Origin: Singulisphaera sp.
Lineage (GTDB): Bacteria; Planctomycetota; Planctomycetia; Isosphaerales; Isosphaeraceae
Assembly: GCA_027451445.1 (NCBI GenBank)
Contig: DAIDJG010000618.1
Coordinates: forward strand, 1 to 43,062
Length of the DNA: 43,062 nt
Reading direction: 5' to 3'
Below the pieces are notes generated by a model. That model saw only the letters and a program-made list of their open reading frames with translations. It ran no database searches and was not told the DNA's origin. Shown in pieces: positions 12,832-21,790 of this stretch. Position 1 is the stretch's first letter; each line of letters begins with the position of its first letter. Position numbers and translations under genes: made by a program.

Positions 12832-13098
12832 ATTCTCTTATGACTTGTAAACTGGTGGATCGAACCGGATGTGCTTGCCGACAAAAACTCTGAGTGGCCA
12901 GTGTGGAGCACCCGCCAATTTGGCGTGGACGCGGCACTACTTTTAAGTCTCGACGATGCGCAGCACGATCGTGAGGTGCTCTGACGAAATAGCCTTGCCG
13001 GAACTTGGGACGCGCCCGGGTTTTGGCTTATGTTTGCGCATCGACTTGTTGTCTGCAAGGATCTGGTTTAACCCGAGGCGCGTCGCACGCCATCCCAC

Positions 13099-13384
13099 GG
13101 CCCCACCCGCCTTGTGCCGGTGGTGAAGAAGGTCTCTGGCTAGACCCGTCGCACCGGCGCGCACGACCCCACCCGCCTTGTGCGGGTGGTGAAGAAGGTC
13201 TCTGGCTAGACAACGACCTCGAGCCCAACGATGTTCCTTCGCGCGGTTACCCACCTCTAGCCAATGAGTTCCTTCACCACCCGCACAAGGCGGGTGGGGT
13301 CGAGAGAGCCAAGACAGCCCTTGATCCGGGACGGGCTAGCCACAGACCTCCTTCACCAGCCACACAAGGTGGCTGGGGTCGGGG
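13099..13384. repeat. Four-copy palindromic repeat cluster (BIME-like)
   Basis: Copies at 13099-13144 and 13165-13210 are direct; copies at 13256-13302 and 13335-13384 are inverted. Each has the hairpin CACCCGCC-TTGTG-CGGGTG or a variant, followed by GTGAAGAAGGTCTCTGGCTAGA. The fourth has compensating changes (CAGCCACC/GGTGGCTG), so pairing is kept. Confidence 0.85.
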
Positions 13385-13436
13385 AGGCATGGCGCCAGCA
13401 TGCCGTATATCGCGTCCCAAGTTCGTGCAAGGTTAT

Positions 13437-14888
13437 TTAGCGCGTGGCTCCCGCCCTCAGAGCGCTGACCAATTCCAGAAGCTTGTCGGTGATCTTGGAC
13501 GCGGAGTCAGCTTCAAGATAGGCCGAGCGGGCCCTCCAGGTTTCGTAGCCGCCGAGGGCGTGCTGCTCCTTTGTGGGTAAGTATCCGTTGTAGCCGTTCG
13601 CGAGCTCGATCGTGAACGTTGGCTGGAACGGACTCCTGGACTTGATCTCCTGGCCGATTTCCACGAATACCTCGCAAGGGATCGCGACGATACCAAGGCC
13701 GCCGATGCGCAGGGCCTGGACCGTCACATCGACCTCCTTGGGGTATTTACTCAGGAGCAGGGTTTCCCTTGCGTAGGCCTCTTCGACTCCGCGCATCTCC
13801 CGTCCCTTAGCCTGCTTTACGATCGATTCGGCCCGCGCGAGATCATCGGAGCTCGGGTGACGTACGCCGAGCTTGAGGTCGGCGGCGCGAGCGTCGAGTG
13901 TGATGTCATCGAGATAGGTCAAGGAGTGCGCGACCCGAACGGCCTCCTGGGCCAGTTCGTCGGCGACCTTGCGAATCTTGACGTAAGGAGGCGATGCCGG
14001 TTCCGGGTTACGGAAGTTGATGTTGTTGATATCACCGCTCGTGCCGTTCGACATGATCGCGACGAAAGGAGGCTCCGTCCGGTCGGCTTTCATCAGTTCC
14101 TGCACGCGGTCGGCAAATGCGCCGAAGTAGTCTGCCGACGCATGGCCAGGGCCGGTTCCCCCGACGTAGTGGAGCGAATAATTCGCGAGTAAGGCGATGG
14201 GATGGCCGTCGGGCGATTGCACGGACACGATCGATACATCGGGATCGATCGGGCCGGTAGGCTCGATGAGGTCGGGACTGCCCGCGGGCGGATTCATGCG
14301 TGCGGTGTCCGTTTTCTGACCGAACGGGTCAGCGGGGATCTTCCCCGGCTTCATGCGCCAGCGGCGGTTGTGGACCTGCTTGTCGTTTTTGCCGACGCCC
14401 CACCCGACTTTCGCCGGCGCCAGGTTGTTCGAGGCCTGCTGCACGGCATCAGCGATGCGCGCGGCGAGGAACTTCTGGTAGAGCTCGTCAGGATCGCTCT
14501 GGAACGTCGATGTCGCTGTCGGACATGAATGCGCGTGGGTCGCCGAGATGAGAACATGATCGGGCGCCAGCTTCGTCTGTTCGAGAATCCTTTGCTTGGC
14601 CTGGGTGACGATCTCGCGAGGGATCGCGCAACTGTCGCAGACGACGATCGCCAGGCGGGTCTTACCATCGTCGAGCACGAGGGCGCGGGCGTGGAGCTCG
14701 TCGTGGACGTGTTCGACCTTGCGGTCGCTCATCCCGCCGTTCATCGAGAGGCCGATCCACGGAGAGATGTTTGTCTTCGATGCCCCAGCGCGGAACGAGG
14801 AGCGTAATTCGGCGGCGGAGACACAGTGGCTGATCGCCAGCGTGCAGACGGCGAGCCACAACGCCGTCCGGATGGGGAAGGATCGCAT
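13437..14888 (-). CDS. Ceramidase-family (neutral/alkaline) secreted protein
   Basis: 483 residues with a signal peptide (RTALWLAVCTLAISHCVSA). The body follows the N-terminal domain of neutral/alkaline non-lysosomal ceramidases: FRAGASKTNISP, VHDELHARALVLDDG, LAIVVCDSCAIPRE, ISATHAHSCPTA (zinc His pair), LLANYSLHYVGG and FTIELANGYNGYLP. The canonical catalytic GDVSPN is replaced by SGDINN, so the nucleophilic Ser is missing at that place. Known ceramidases cleave N-acyl-sphingosine; planctomycete relatives are numerous and untested, so the substrate is open. It lies 35 bp downstream of a longer paralogue on the same strand, probably one operon. ATG 14886-14888 is used. Confidence 0.85.
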   Translation of the reverse strand: MRSFPIRTALWLAVCTLAISHCVSAAELRSSFRAGASKTNISPWIGLSMNGGMSDRKVEHVHDELHARALVLDDGKTRLAIVVCDSCAIPREIVTQAKQRILEQTKLAPDHVLISATHAHSCPTATSTFQSDPDELYQKFLAARIADAVQQASNNLAPAKVGWGVGKNDKQVHNRRWRMKPGKIPADPFGQKTDTARMNPPAGSPDLIEPTGPIDPDVSIVSVQSPDGHPIALLANYSLHYVGGTGPGHASADYFGAFADRVQELMKADRTEPPFVAIMSNGTSGDINNINFRNPEPASPPYVKIRKVADELAQEAVRVAHSLTYLDDITLDARAADLKLGVRHPSSDDLARAESIVKQAKGREMRGVEEAYARETLLLSKYPKEVDVTVQALRIGGLGIVAIPCEVFVEIGQEIKSRSPFQPTFTIELANGYNGYLPTKEQHALGGYETWRARSAYLEADSASKITDKLLELVSALRAGATR

Positions 14889-14923
14889 GGTAGGAAGTCT
14901 CCAGGCCAGTTTGGTGGGGGGAG

Positions 14924-17089
14924 TCAGGGTTGTCGTGGTTCCGGAGGCGCGCCGGCTTGATAGTGGGCTATCACCTCTTGAGCACTCAGTGCGCGATCGT
15001 AGACCGCGGCCTCATCGAGCTTGCCTTCGAAATTGGCAACGCCATCTGCGGCACCGCCGAGGAGAAGACGTTTGTCGTTACCAGCCGCCGGACGTTTCTC
15101 GTCTGAAGGAGCAGGCGAATGCGTGATGCTCCAAACCGTGGGCTTGCCGTCGAGATAGAGGGTGCGATGCCGATCGTCCGCGCGCGTGAGGACGATGTGA
15201 TGCCAGGTCTTGGGATCAATGTGACCGATTCCGACGAGAGGCGGTGATGTGGACTGAATCAGACAGCCCGGCGAGGACTTGCTACCACCTATCGCAAGCA
15301 TCTCGGTTTCGGCTCCATTCGCACCGATCCAGAATAGAACGCCCGTCACATCCCGCGCTTCGTTGGGCAGCCCGTTCCAGAACCAGAGCTCGACGCTGTA
15401 GGAACTTCCGAGCGCAGGCAGTCGAGCCTCAATGCGCCCACCGGCAAAGTGAGGGGCACGGTTGATCGTCCCCGGTCCAGAGAATCCAGGTCCGGGAGGG
15501 CCTTCGAGATAGAAAACAACACACTTCTCGCTGCTCGCGTCTCGATGATGTCCCGAGGCATCCACGGCCTTGTTCCCGGACATCTCCCCCAGCCGCCAGT
15601 ACGCGACCGGCCTGGAAGCGAGAACCGCTTTGGCGTAGGCGCCATGGGTTTGTTGAGGCGTGCGACGAGGCTGGCCCGAGACCTTTTCGAGCAGGCCAAG
15701 AACCGCTTCCAGGATCTTCGGCTCGGCCTGAACCTCGAGCGCCGCCGTGCGTGCTGGCCAGGTGGTGTAACCACCGAGAGCGTGCTGCTCGGGAGGGGGA
15801 ATGTAGCCTTCGGATCCGTTCGCGAGCTCGATCGTGAACGTCGGTGTGAGAGGGCTCTGTGCTTTGATTTTGAGGCCGGTCAGCGCGTAGACTTCGTTGG
15901 GGATCGCCGTGATGCCGAGGTCGCCGATGCGGATCGCCTGGAGCTTCAACTCTCGCTCGGGATCCTCGTGCAGGAAGATCGCTTCTTTCGCATAGACCTC
16001 GGGGAGCGTTTTGGGAGGCCGGTCGCCCATCGCGTCAACGATCGGCCGTGCCCAGGCCAGCCGGCGCTCGTCGGGAACGCGGCGGCGCAGCGTCAAACGG
16101 GTCTCGGCCATCGCAAGCGAAACCCAAGCGCGGTAAGTGATCGACTGCCAGGCTGCGTGCGCTTTGTTCGCCACCGCCGCGGCGTAGGCGTCGATCGTGA
16201 TGGGATCCTTGGGCTGAGAGTAGCCCATCCAGTGCTGGTCGCCGCTGGTCCCCTGTGACATGATGGCGACGAAGGATTTTCCCTGGGCGCCGACGAGCTT
16301 GGACATCTCGGTGGCGAATCGTCCGAAGTAGTCAGCCGACACGGCGGGTGCGCCGAAGTAGTGCATCGAGTAGTTGGCGAGGAGCGCGATCGGACGGCCC
16401 TCAGGCGTGCGGACGGCCAGTACCGAGAGGCCGGGATCGACGGGACCGGACGGCGCGATCGCATCCGGATTCTGGTAGCCCGGGTGCATGTGCGCCCGGG
16501 CGGTGGCGTCGCCGAAGGGGTCGACGATCAGCTTGTCCGGTCGTCGCACCCAGCGCCGGCAGTGGGTGTGGTCGGGATCGTCGATGAGCGACCAGCCAAT
16601 CTGCGCGGGGGTCAGGTTTTCGTTCGCCAGAGCGATCGAATCGGCGATCCGGCCGGGCAGGAAGGCGACATAGTCGGCGTCCGGTCTGGTCCCGAGTGCT
16701 CCCATGGCCGAGGGCGCGGAGTGGGTGTGCGTCGCGGAAACCAGGATGTGCTCGACAGGGATCTGCGTCCGATCCTGGGCAAGCAGCTTGGCCTTGTCGA
16801 TGAGGTCCCGGGGGAGCATGCAACTGTCGACGACGACGATGGCCAGGCGGCTCGTGCCGTCGTCGAGCACCAGGGCCCGCGCGTTCAACGTATCGTGGAC
16901 TTTCGCCGCTTGCTGTTCGAGGAAACTCCCGTTGATGATGGCGGGCAATTTGGGCGGCGAAACATCGATCGCTGCGGCGCCCGCGCGGAAGACCTTCGGA
17001 CTGGCGGGAGTGTCCTCGGCAGCTCGCCCTTCATTCCGAAGGGCACTGACCACGACGAGGCAGAGAATGACGGCGGAGCGAGGCTTCAT
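14924..17089 (-). CDS. Ceramidase-family protein fused to a LamG-like domain
   Basis: 721 residues from ATG 17087-17089, which gives a signal peptide (SAVILCLVVVSALRNEGRAA); a longer frame adds an unlikely 22 residues. Residues about 30-480 are a ceramidase-type domain paralogous to the downstream gene: FRAGAAAIDVSPP, VHDTLNARALVLDDG, VSATHTHSAPSA, LLANYSMHYFG, FTIELANGSEGYIPP. The GDVSPN site reads SGDQHW, again without Ser. Residues about 490-715 form a concanavalin/LamG sandwich (VAYWRLGE, WHHIVLTRADD, LYLDGKP, FEGKLDEAAVYDRAL), probably glycan-binding. It diverges from the PSD1 gene across 192 bp that must hold both promoters. Confidence 0.87.
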   Translation of the reverse strand: MKPRSAVILCLVVVSALRNEGRAAEDTPASPKVFRAGAAAIDVSPPKLPAIINGSFLEQQAAKVHDTLNARALVLDDGTSRLAIVVVDSCMLPRDLIDKAKLLAQDRTQIPVEHILVSATHTHSAPSAMGALGTRPDADYVAFLPGRIADSIALANENLTPAQIGWSLIDDPDHTHCRRWVRRPDKLIVDPFGDATARAHMHPGYQNPDAIAPSGPVDPGLSVLAVRTPEGRPIALLANYSMHYFGAPAVSADYFGRFATEMSKLVGAQGKSFVAIMSQGTSGDQHWMGYSQPKDPITIDAYAAAVANKAHAAWQSITYRAWVSLAMAETRLTLRRRVPDERRLAWARPIVDAMGDRPPKTLPEVYAKEAIFLHEDPERELKLQAIRIGDLGITAIPNEVYALTGLKIKAQSPLTPTFTIELANGSEGYIPPPEQHALGGYTTWPARTAALEVQAEPKILEAVLGLLEKVSGQPRRTPQQTHGAYAKAVLASRPVAYWRLGEMSGNKAVDASGHHRDASSEKCVVFYLEGPPGPGFSGPGTINRAPHFAGGRIEARLPALGSSYSVELWFWNGLPNEARDVTGVLFWIGANGAETEMLAIGGSKSSPGCLIQSTSPPLVGIGHIDPKTWHHIVLTRADDRHRTLYLDGKPTVWSITHSPAPSDEKRPAAGNDKRLLLGGAADGVANFEGKLDEAAVYDRALSAQEVIAHYQAGAPPEPRQP

Positions 17090-17281
17090 GATCGAACTCA
17101 CTTCGGGGCAGGTCGAGCGACGGATAAGGGCCACCTTACCGGGGTTCGACGGCATTGCAAGGAGCCACCGACTCGAGCAGCGATCGCTTGCCGCGTGGCT
17201 GTCGTTGCGATACGATGCGCTTGTTCAACAACAGTGCAACCGTCATTTCACGGCTCGCGATCCGGATTGTGGGGCTCGTGC

Positions 17282-20200
17282 ATGAGGCCGATTCTGGTTC
17301 TGGCTGGCTGGCTAATGCTCCCTGGTGTGCTACTCGCGGCCGAGGTGGACTATGTCCGCGAGGTCAAGCCGGTTCTTGCCAAGCGCTGCTATGCATGTCA
17401 CGGGGCGTTCAAGCAGAAGTCCGGGCTGCGCGTCGACACAGTGGTCTCGCTGAAACGAGGCGGCGACAGCGGCCCGGCCGTTGTTGCAGGAAACAGCGGG
17501 GAGAGTTTGATCGTTGAGGCCATAGCGGGGGCCGACGACTGGCGCATGCCGCCGGAGGGGGAGCCGCTCTCGGACGGGGAGATCGCGACGATCAAGTCGT
17601 GGATCGACCAGGGGGCGCACGCGCCCTCGGACGAAGCGCCGCAGGCGGATCCCCGCAAGCATTGGGCGTTCCGAACACCCACGCGCCCCGATGTACCCCG
17701 GCCGCAGAACAAGGCATGGGCCGACAATCCTGTCGACGCGTTTCTGGCTGCAGAGCATGAAAAGCGCGGACTCCAGCGACGACCACAAGCTGATAAGGAG
17801 ACGCTGCTGAGGCGACTGTCGCTGGACCTGATCGGTCTGGTGCCTACTCCCGCGGAGCGCCAGGCGTTTCTAGCCGATGACGCACCCGACGCTTACGAGA
17901 AGGTTGTCGATCGACTGCTGGCCGACCCTCGGTACGGCGAGCGCTGGGGACGCCACTGGATGGACGTCTGGCGGTATAGCGACTGGGACGGCTACGCCAA
18001 GGAGGTGCGCGAGAGTCAGCCTCACATCTGGCGCTGGCGGGACTGGATCCTGGAATCGCTGAACCAGGACAAAGGTTACGACCAGATGATCGTCGAGATG
18101 CTCGCGGCCGACGAGGCCGCGCCGGAGGATCGATCGGCCCAGAGGGCGACGGGGTACCTGGTTCGCAGTTGGTACAAATTCAACCGCAACGTCTGGCTCG
18201 ACAACGCGGTGGAACACACGAGCAAGGCGTTCCTGGGGATCACCTGGAACTGCGCCCGGTGCCATGACCACAAATACGACCCCATCGCCCAGGCGGATTA
18301 TTACCGTCTCCGCGCGTTCTTCGAACCGTACGACATCAGGACCGATCGCCTACCGGGCCAGTCCGACCTGTCAAAGGACGGACTCGTTCGCATCTACGAC
18401 GCCAAGGCGCAGACTCCGACCTATCTGTTCGAACGTGGCGACGAGAAGCGACCCGCCAAGGACCGTCCGCTCGAGCCCACACTGCCCGCGTTCCTGGCGC
18501 GGCTCGGCCAGGTCACGATCCAGCCAGTCAGCCTGCCGACCCCGGCTTTCTACCCCGGCATCCAGCAGTTCGTCCGGGACGAGACCCTCAACCAGGCCAG
18601 GGCCGATGTGTCCGCCAAGGAAGCCGGCCTCCAAAAAGCGAAGCAAGACATCGCGGACGCTCAGCGGCGGATTGCTGCACTCGCCGGACCTGGGGAGGAT
18701 AAGCCTAACGTCCCGAGGTCCCCTTTGCTGGTCGACGACTTCTCGGCGCCGAAACCGGAGCTCTGGGAGCAAGGCGCGGGGACATGGCGCTACGAGAACG
18801 GCCGATTGCGTCAAAGCGAGGTCGGTGACGTCGAGTGTCGTCTCATCTCAAAATCGGACATGCCACGCGACTTCGCGGCGGAGTTCCGCCTCAAGATCAC
18901 CGGGGGTAACCAGTGGCGCTCGGTGGGGATGAGCTTTGACATCGCCGAGTCGGGCGACTACATCGGAGTCTACCTTAGCAACTACTCCGGCGGGCCGAAG
19001 ATTCAGATCATGGTCCAGCGGAACGGTCAAAAGTCGTATCCGGCCGAGGGGATGAAACCCTTTCCCGTCAAACGCGACACGGAGCACACGCTGGAGGTGG
19101 TGATCCGCGACCAGCTTGTGAATGTCGCCGTCGACGGTCAGTTTGCATTGGCGTACAAGCTGCCGGCTTCCCGGCAAAAGGGGCCTCTCTCACTCTGGAC
19201 GTTTGACGCATCGGCGGAATTTCTCAAGGTCCGGATCGACTCGCTTCCCAGCGATCGCCAACTGGCCGAGACGTCGAAGGGTGCTCCTCCGGTGACGACC
19301 GAAGCGGGCGCAAAGGCCGCGCTCGCGAAAGCGGAAGCGATGCTGCCCATTGCGGAGAAAGCGCTTGCGGCGAGTCGTGCCAACGTCGCGAGCGTCGAGG
19401 CCAGGATCGCGGCTGATCGCGCGAAGTACACGGTTCCGCCGCAATCCGACGCCGATCGCCTCGCGCAGGAAGCTCACCGGTTGGAGCGGCAGTGCTCGCT
19501 CCTCCAGGCCCAGGAGAAACAGCTTCGCAGTGAGCAAGCACTGAACGAAGCGAAGCAGGCCGCCAATCCCGCCTCGGACGCCGCCAAGAAGACCCTCGCG
19601 GATGCGGAGAAGGCGTGGAACGAAGCAAATAAGGCCGTCGAGACGGCTCAGGGGGCTGCGGGCAAAGAGGGTTCGGACTACGCGCCCATCGGTTCAGTTT
19701 ATCCAACGTCGAGCACTGGCCGGCGACTTGCCCTGGCTCGCTGGATGACGAGCCGTGAGAATCCGTTGACGGCCCGTGTCGCGGTCAACCATATCTGGAT
19801 GCGCCACTTCGGCGAGCCTCTCGTTCCCACGGTCTTCGATTTTGGTCTCAACGGTCGCCCGCCAGCCTTACCCGCCTTGCTCGATTGGCTGGCTGTGGAG
19901 CTGATGGATCAGCGTTGGAGTATGAAGTCGATCCACCGCCTTTTGGTGACGAGCCGGGCGTACCGCATGGATTCGTCGACGGGTGGACCGAATGACGCCA
20001 ATCTCACCCGCGATCCCGCGAACGCCTTCCTCTGGCGCATGAGTGCGCACAGGATGGAAGCGGAGCTCGTGCGCGACAACGTGCTGTACGTCGCGGGGAG
20101 CCTCGATCCCACTCGCGGTGGACCCGATCTCGATCCGGGATCGACCGCGCACCGGCGGAGCCTGTATTTCCGCCATGCGAAGGAGAAGCGGGTAACCTTT

Positions 20201-20599
20201 CTCAAGCTGTTCGACTCGGCGAACGTCAGTTCCTGCTACCGTCGCTCGGAAAGCGTGATGCCGCAGCAGGCACTCGCACTCGCGAACAGCCCTCTCGCGA
20301 GGGAGCAGGCGCGAGTCCTCGCAGGACGAATTGGCCAGGAATCGGGCGTGTCGGATTCCGCGTTCATTGAGGGCGCGTTCGTCCGCATACTTGGTCGTGA
20401 CCCGACGCACGAAGAGCGCGACGCCTGCGTTGAGTATCTTAGCGAGCAGGCGGGTCACCTGGCCGAAAAAGCCAGCCTGAGCGCGTTCAACTCGGGTCCG
20501 GCGAGTACAGTGAAGCCCTCGGTGAATCCCAGGGAACGTGCACGTGAAGACCTCGTGCACGTGCTCTTCAACCACAATGATTTCGTGACGATCCGCTGA
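17282..20599 (+). CDS. PSCyt1/DUF1549/DUF1553 (PSD1) protein
   Basis: 1105 residues; the start at ATG 17282 begins a signal peptide (MRPILVLAGWLMLPGVLLAA). Domains in order: PSCyt1 with haem motif CYACH at 36-40; PSCyt2/DUF1549 (about 150-350) with a second CARCHDH; a beta-sandwich of LamG/DUF1080 type (about 480-660, VDDFSAPKPELWEQG); an Ala/Glu-rich coiled coil (about 680-800); and DUF1553/PSD1 (about 800-1100), ending NDFVTIR. These proteins are a planctomycete-Verrucomicrobia hallmark, thought to be secreted c-type cytochromes linked to polysaccharide use. The usual DUF1501 partner is absent; convergent neighbour ends 19 bp away. Confidence 0.93.
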   Translation: MRPILVLAGWLMLPGVLLAAEVDYVREVKPVLAKRCYACHGAFKQKSGLRVDTVVSLKRGGDSGPAVVAGNSGESLIVEAIAGADDWRMPPEGEPLSDGEIATIKSWIDQGAHAPSDEAPQADPRKHWAFRTPTRPDVPRPQNKAWADNPVDAFLAAEHEKRGLQRRPQADKETLLRRLSLDLIGLVPTPAERQAFLADDAPDAYEKVVDRLLADPRYGERWGRHWMDVWRYSDWDGYAKEVRESQPHIWRWRDWILESLNQDKGYDQMIVEMLAADEAAPEDRSAQRATGYLVRSWYKFNRNVWLDNAVEHTSKAFLGITWNCARCHDHKYDPIAQADYYRLRAFFEPYDIRTDRLPGQSDLSKDGLVRIYDAKAQTPTYLFERGDEKRPAKDRPLEPTLPAFLARLGQVTIQPVSLPTPAFYPGIQQFVRDETLNQARADVSAKEAGLQKAKQDIADAQRRIAALAGPGEDKPNVPRSPLLVDDFSAPKPELWEQGAGTWRYENGRLRQSEVGDVECRLISKSDMPRDFAAEFRLKITGGNQWRSVGMSFDIAESGDYIGVYLSNYSGGPKIQIMVQRNGQKSYPAEGMKPFPVKRDTEHTLEVVIRDQLVNVAVDGQFALAYKLPASRQKGPLSLWTFDASAEFLKVRIDSLPSDRQLAETSKGAPPVTTEAGAKAALAKAEAMLPIAEKALAASRANVASVEARIAADRAKYTVPPQSDADRLAQEAHRLERQCSLLQAQEKQLRSEQALNEAKQAANPASDAAKKTLADAEKAWNEANKAVETAQGAAGKEGSDYAPIGSVYPTSSTGRRLALARWMTSRENPLTARVAVNHIWMRHFGEPLVPTVFDFGLNGRPPALPALLDWLAVELMDQRWSMKSIHRLLVTSRAYRMDSSTGGPNDANLTRDPANAFLWRMSAHRMEAELVRDNVLYVAGSLDPTRGGPDLDPGSTAHRRSLYFRHAKEKRVTFLKLFDSANVSSCYRRSESVMPQQALALANSPLAREQARVLAGRIGQESGVSDSAFIEGAFVRILGRDPTHEERDACVEYLSEQAGHLAEKASLSAFNSGPASTVKPSVNPRERAREDLVHVLFNHNDFVTIR

Positions 20600-20618
20600 T
20601 GCTTGGCTGGGCGGGCGA

Positions 20619-21611
20619 TTAGCCGTTTTCCGGATTGATGGAGGGCGATGCCTCGTCACGAAAGAACGCGATCACCTGCGCGAGGATCTGATCGAGCGTC
20701 AGACTGGGGCGAAATCCCACGAGGGCACTGACCTTCGAGATGTCTGGGACTCGGCGTGGCATGTCCTCAAAGCCCTCTTCATAGGCTTCGGAATACGGGA
20801 CGAGGACGATCTCAGACTTCGACTCGGTCATGGCCTTGACGCGTTCGGCCAGGGTCTTGATGTTGACTTCCTCGTTCGAGCCGATATTGAAAACCTGACC
20901 GACGGCGTCGGGGTGGTCCATCAGCGCGACAAGCGCACGCACCACATCGCCGACATAGGCGAAGCAGCGGCTCTGGGTGCCGTCGCCGTAGACGGTGATC
21001 GGGAGCCCCAGCAGCGCCTGTTTTACAAAGGTGGGGACCACCATGCCGTATTGCCCCGTCTGTCGAGGACCGACGGTATTGAAGAGACGCACGACAACCG
21101 TGGGGAGCTTCTTCTCGCGCCAGTAGGCGAGGGCGAGGAACTCATCGATCGCTTTCGAGCAGGCGTAGCTCCAGCGCCCCTTCGTGGTTGCACCCATCAC
21201 CAGGTTCCCGTTCTCGCGGAAGGGTACCTGGGTGCTGAGCCCATACACCTCCGACGTCGATGCGATCAGGACCTTCTTCTTTTTCTTGTTGGCCTGTGCC
21301 AGGACGACTTCTGTGCCGTGGACGTTGGTCTCGATGGTCCGCACCGGGCTGTCAACGATCAGTTTGACGCCGACGGCGGCGGCGAGGTGGAAGACCACGT
21401 CGCACTGATCCACCAGCTCAGCCACGACCGATTTGTGGTGGACGCTCTCGATCGTGTAGTGGAAGCGAGGGTTGGTTTTGAGGTGGCGGATATTGTCGAT
21501 GCTCCCCGTGGAGAGGTCATCGAGCACGAATACACTATCGCCTCGCGCCAGGTAGGCTTCCGAAAGGTGCGAGCCGATGAACCCGGCCCCCCCAGTAATC
21601 AACACGCGCAT
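20619..21611 (-). CDS. Extended SDR nucleotide-sugar epimerase/dehydratase
   Basis: 330 residues. Rossmann motif TGGAGFIGSH at 7-16 binds NAD; DDLSTG follows beta-2; HLAAAVGV, STSEVYG and YACSK give the active-site Ser/Thr-Tyr-Lys set; RLFNTVGPRQ, the Y-G-D-G-T-Q-S-R substrate loop and the late FNIGS are typical of the UDP-glucose 4-epimerase / UDP-glucuronate decarboxylase group. Sequence alone does not decide the reaction. It sits downstream of a UDP-sugar dehydrogenase on the same strand, so oxidation of a UDP-sugar followed by epimerisation or decarboxylation for exopolysaccharide is a reasonable pathway. ATG 21609-21611 begins directly with MRVLITGG. Confidence 0.92.
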   Translation of the reverse strand: MRVLITGGAGFIGSHLSEAYLARGDSVFVLDDLSTGSIDNIRHLKTNPRFHYTIESVHHKSVVAELVDQCDVVFHLAAAVGVKLIVDSPVRTIETNVHGTEVVLAQANKKKKKVLIASTSEVYGLSTQVPFRENGNLVMGATTKGRWSYACSKAIDEFLALAYWREKKLPTVVVRLFNTVGPRQTGQYGMVVPTFVKQALLGLPITVYGDGTQSRCFAYVGDVVRALVALMDHPDAVGQVFNIGSNEEVNIKTLAERVKAMTESKSEIVLVPYSEAYEEGFEDMPRRVPDISKVSALVGFRPSLTLDQILAQVIAFFRDEASPSINPENG

Positions 21612-21728
21612 TGCGAATTCCTACCTGGGATGCAAGCTGCAACATGTCAGATGCAAGATGCCAGTTGATGCCGCAGGGATCTTCGCGCTAGGCGAGGAAT
21701 TGGGCTCTCACCACTCTTCCGGAGTTTA

Positions 21729-21790
21729 CCATTTTGCATCGCGCATCTGCCATTTTGCATCTACCGTTCTGCCATTTTGCAATTGCCATT
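21729..21790. repeat. Short repeats of the CATCTGCCATTTTG type
   Basis: Three or more spaced copies of GCCATTTTGCA between the two sugar genes, with further ATGCAAGATG pieces near 21650. Same family as the tandem repeat at 12804-12831. This 178-bp gap otherwise shows nothing. Confidence 0.6.

Larger units (their letters stand above)
11268..13436. other. 2.2 kb non-coding region rich in palindromic repeats
   Basis: No reading frame here has a credible start, ribosome site or domain; many frames are Arg/Pro-rich noise. It holds the second copy of the 59-bp palindrome, a 23-bp hairpin, a short REP, a 14-bp tandem repeat and a four-copy palindrome cluster, each listed separately. A fragment CATTCGGTAGTTTGGG near 12405 resembles one arm of the hairpin at 12034. 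Confidence 0.6.

Noticed and set aside
13099-13384. CRISPR array
   Set aside because: Only four units, in two orientations, each internally palindromic, with irregular spacing; this is a REP cluster.
16361-17281. Upstream 307-codon extension of the PSCyt/PSD1 frame
   Set aside because: It is antisense to the ceramidase-like gene; the signal peptide starts at 17282.
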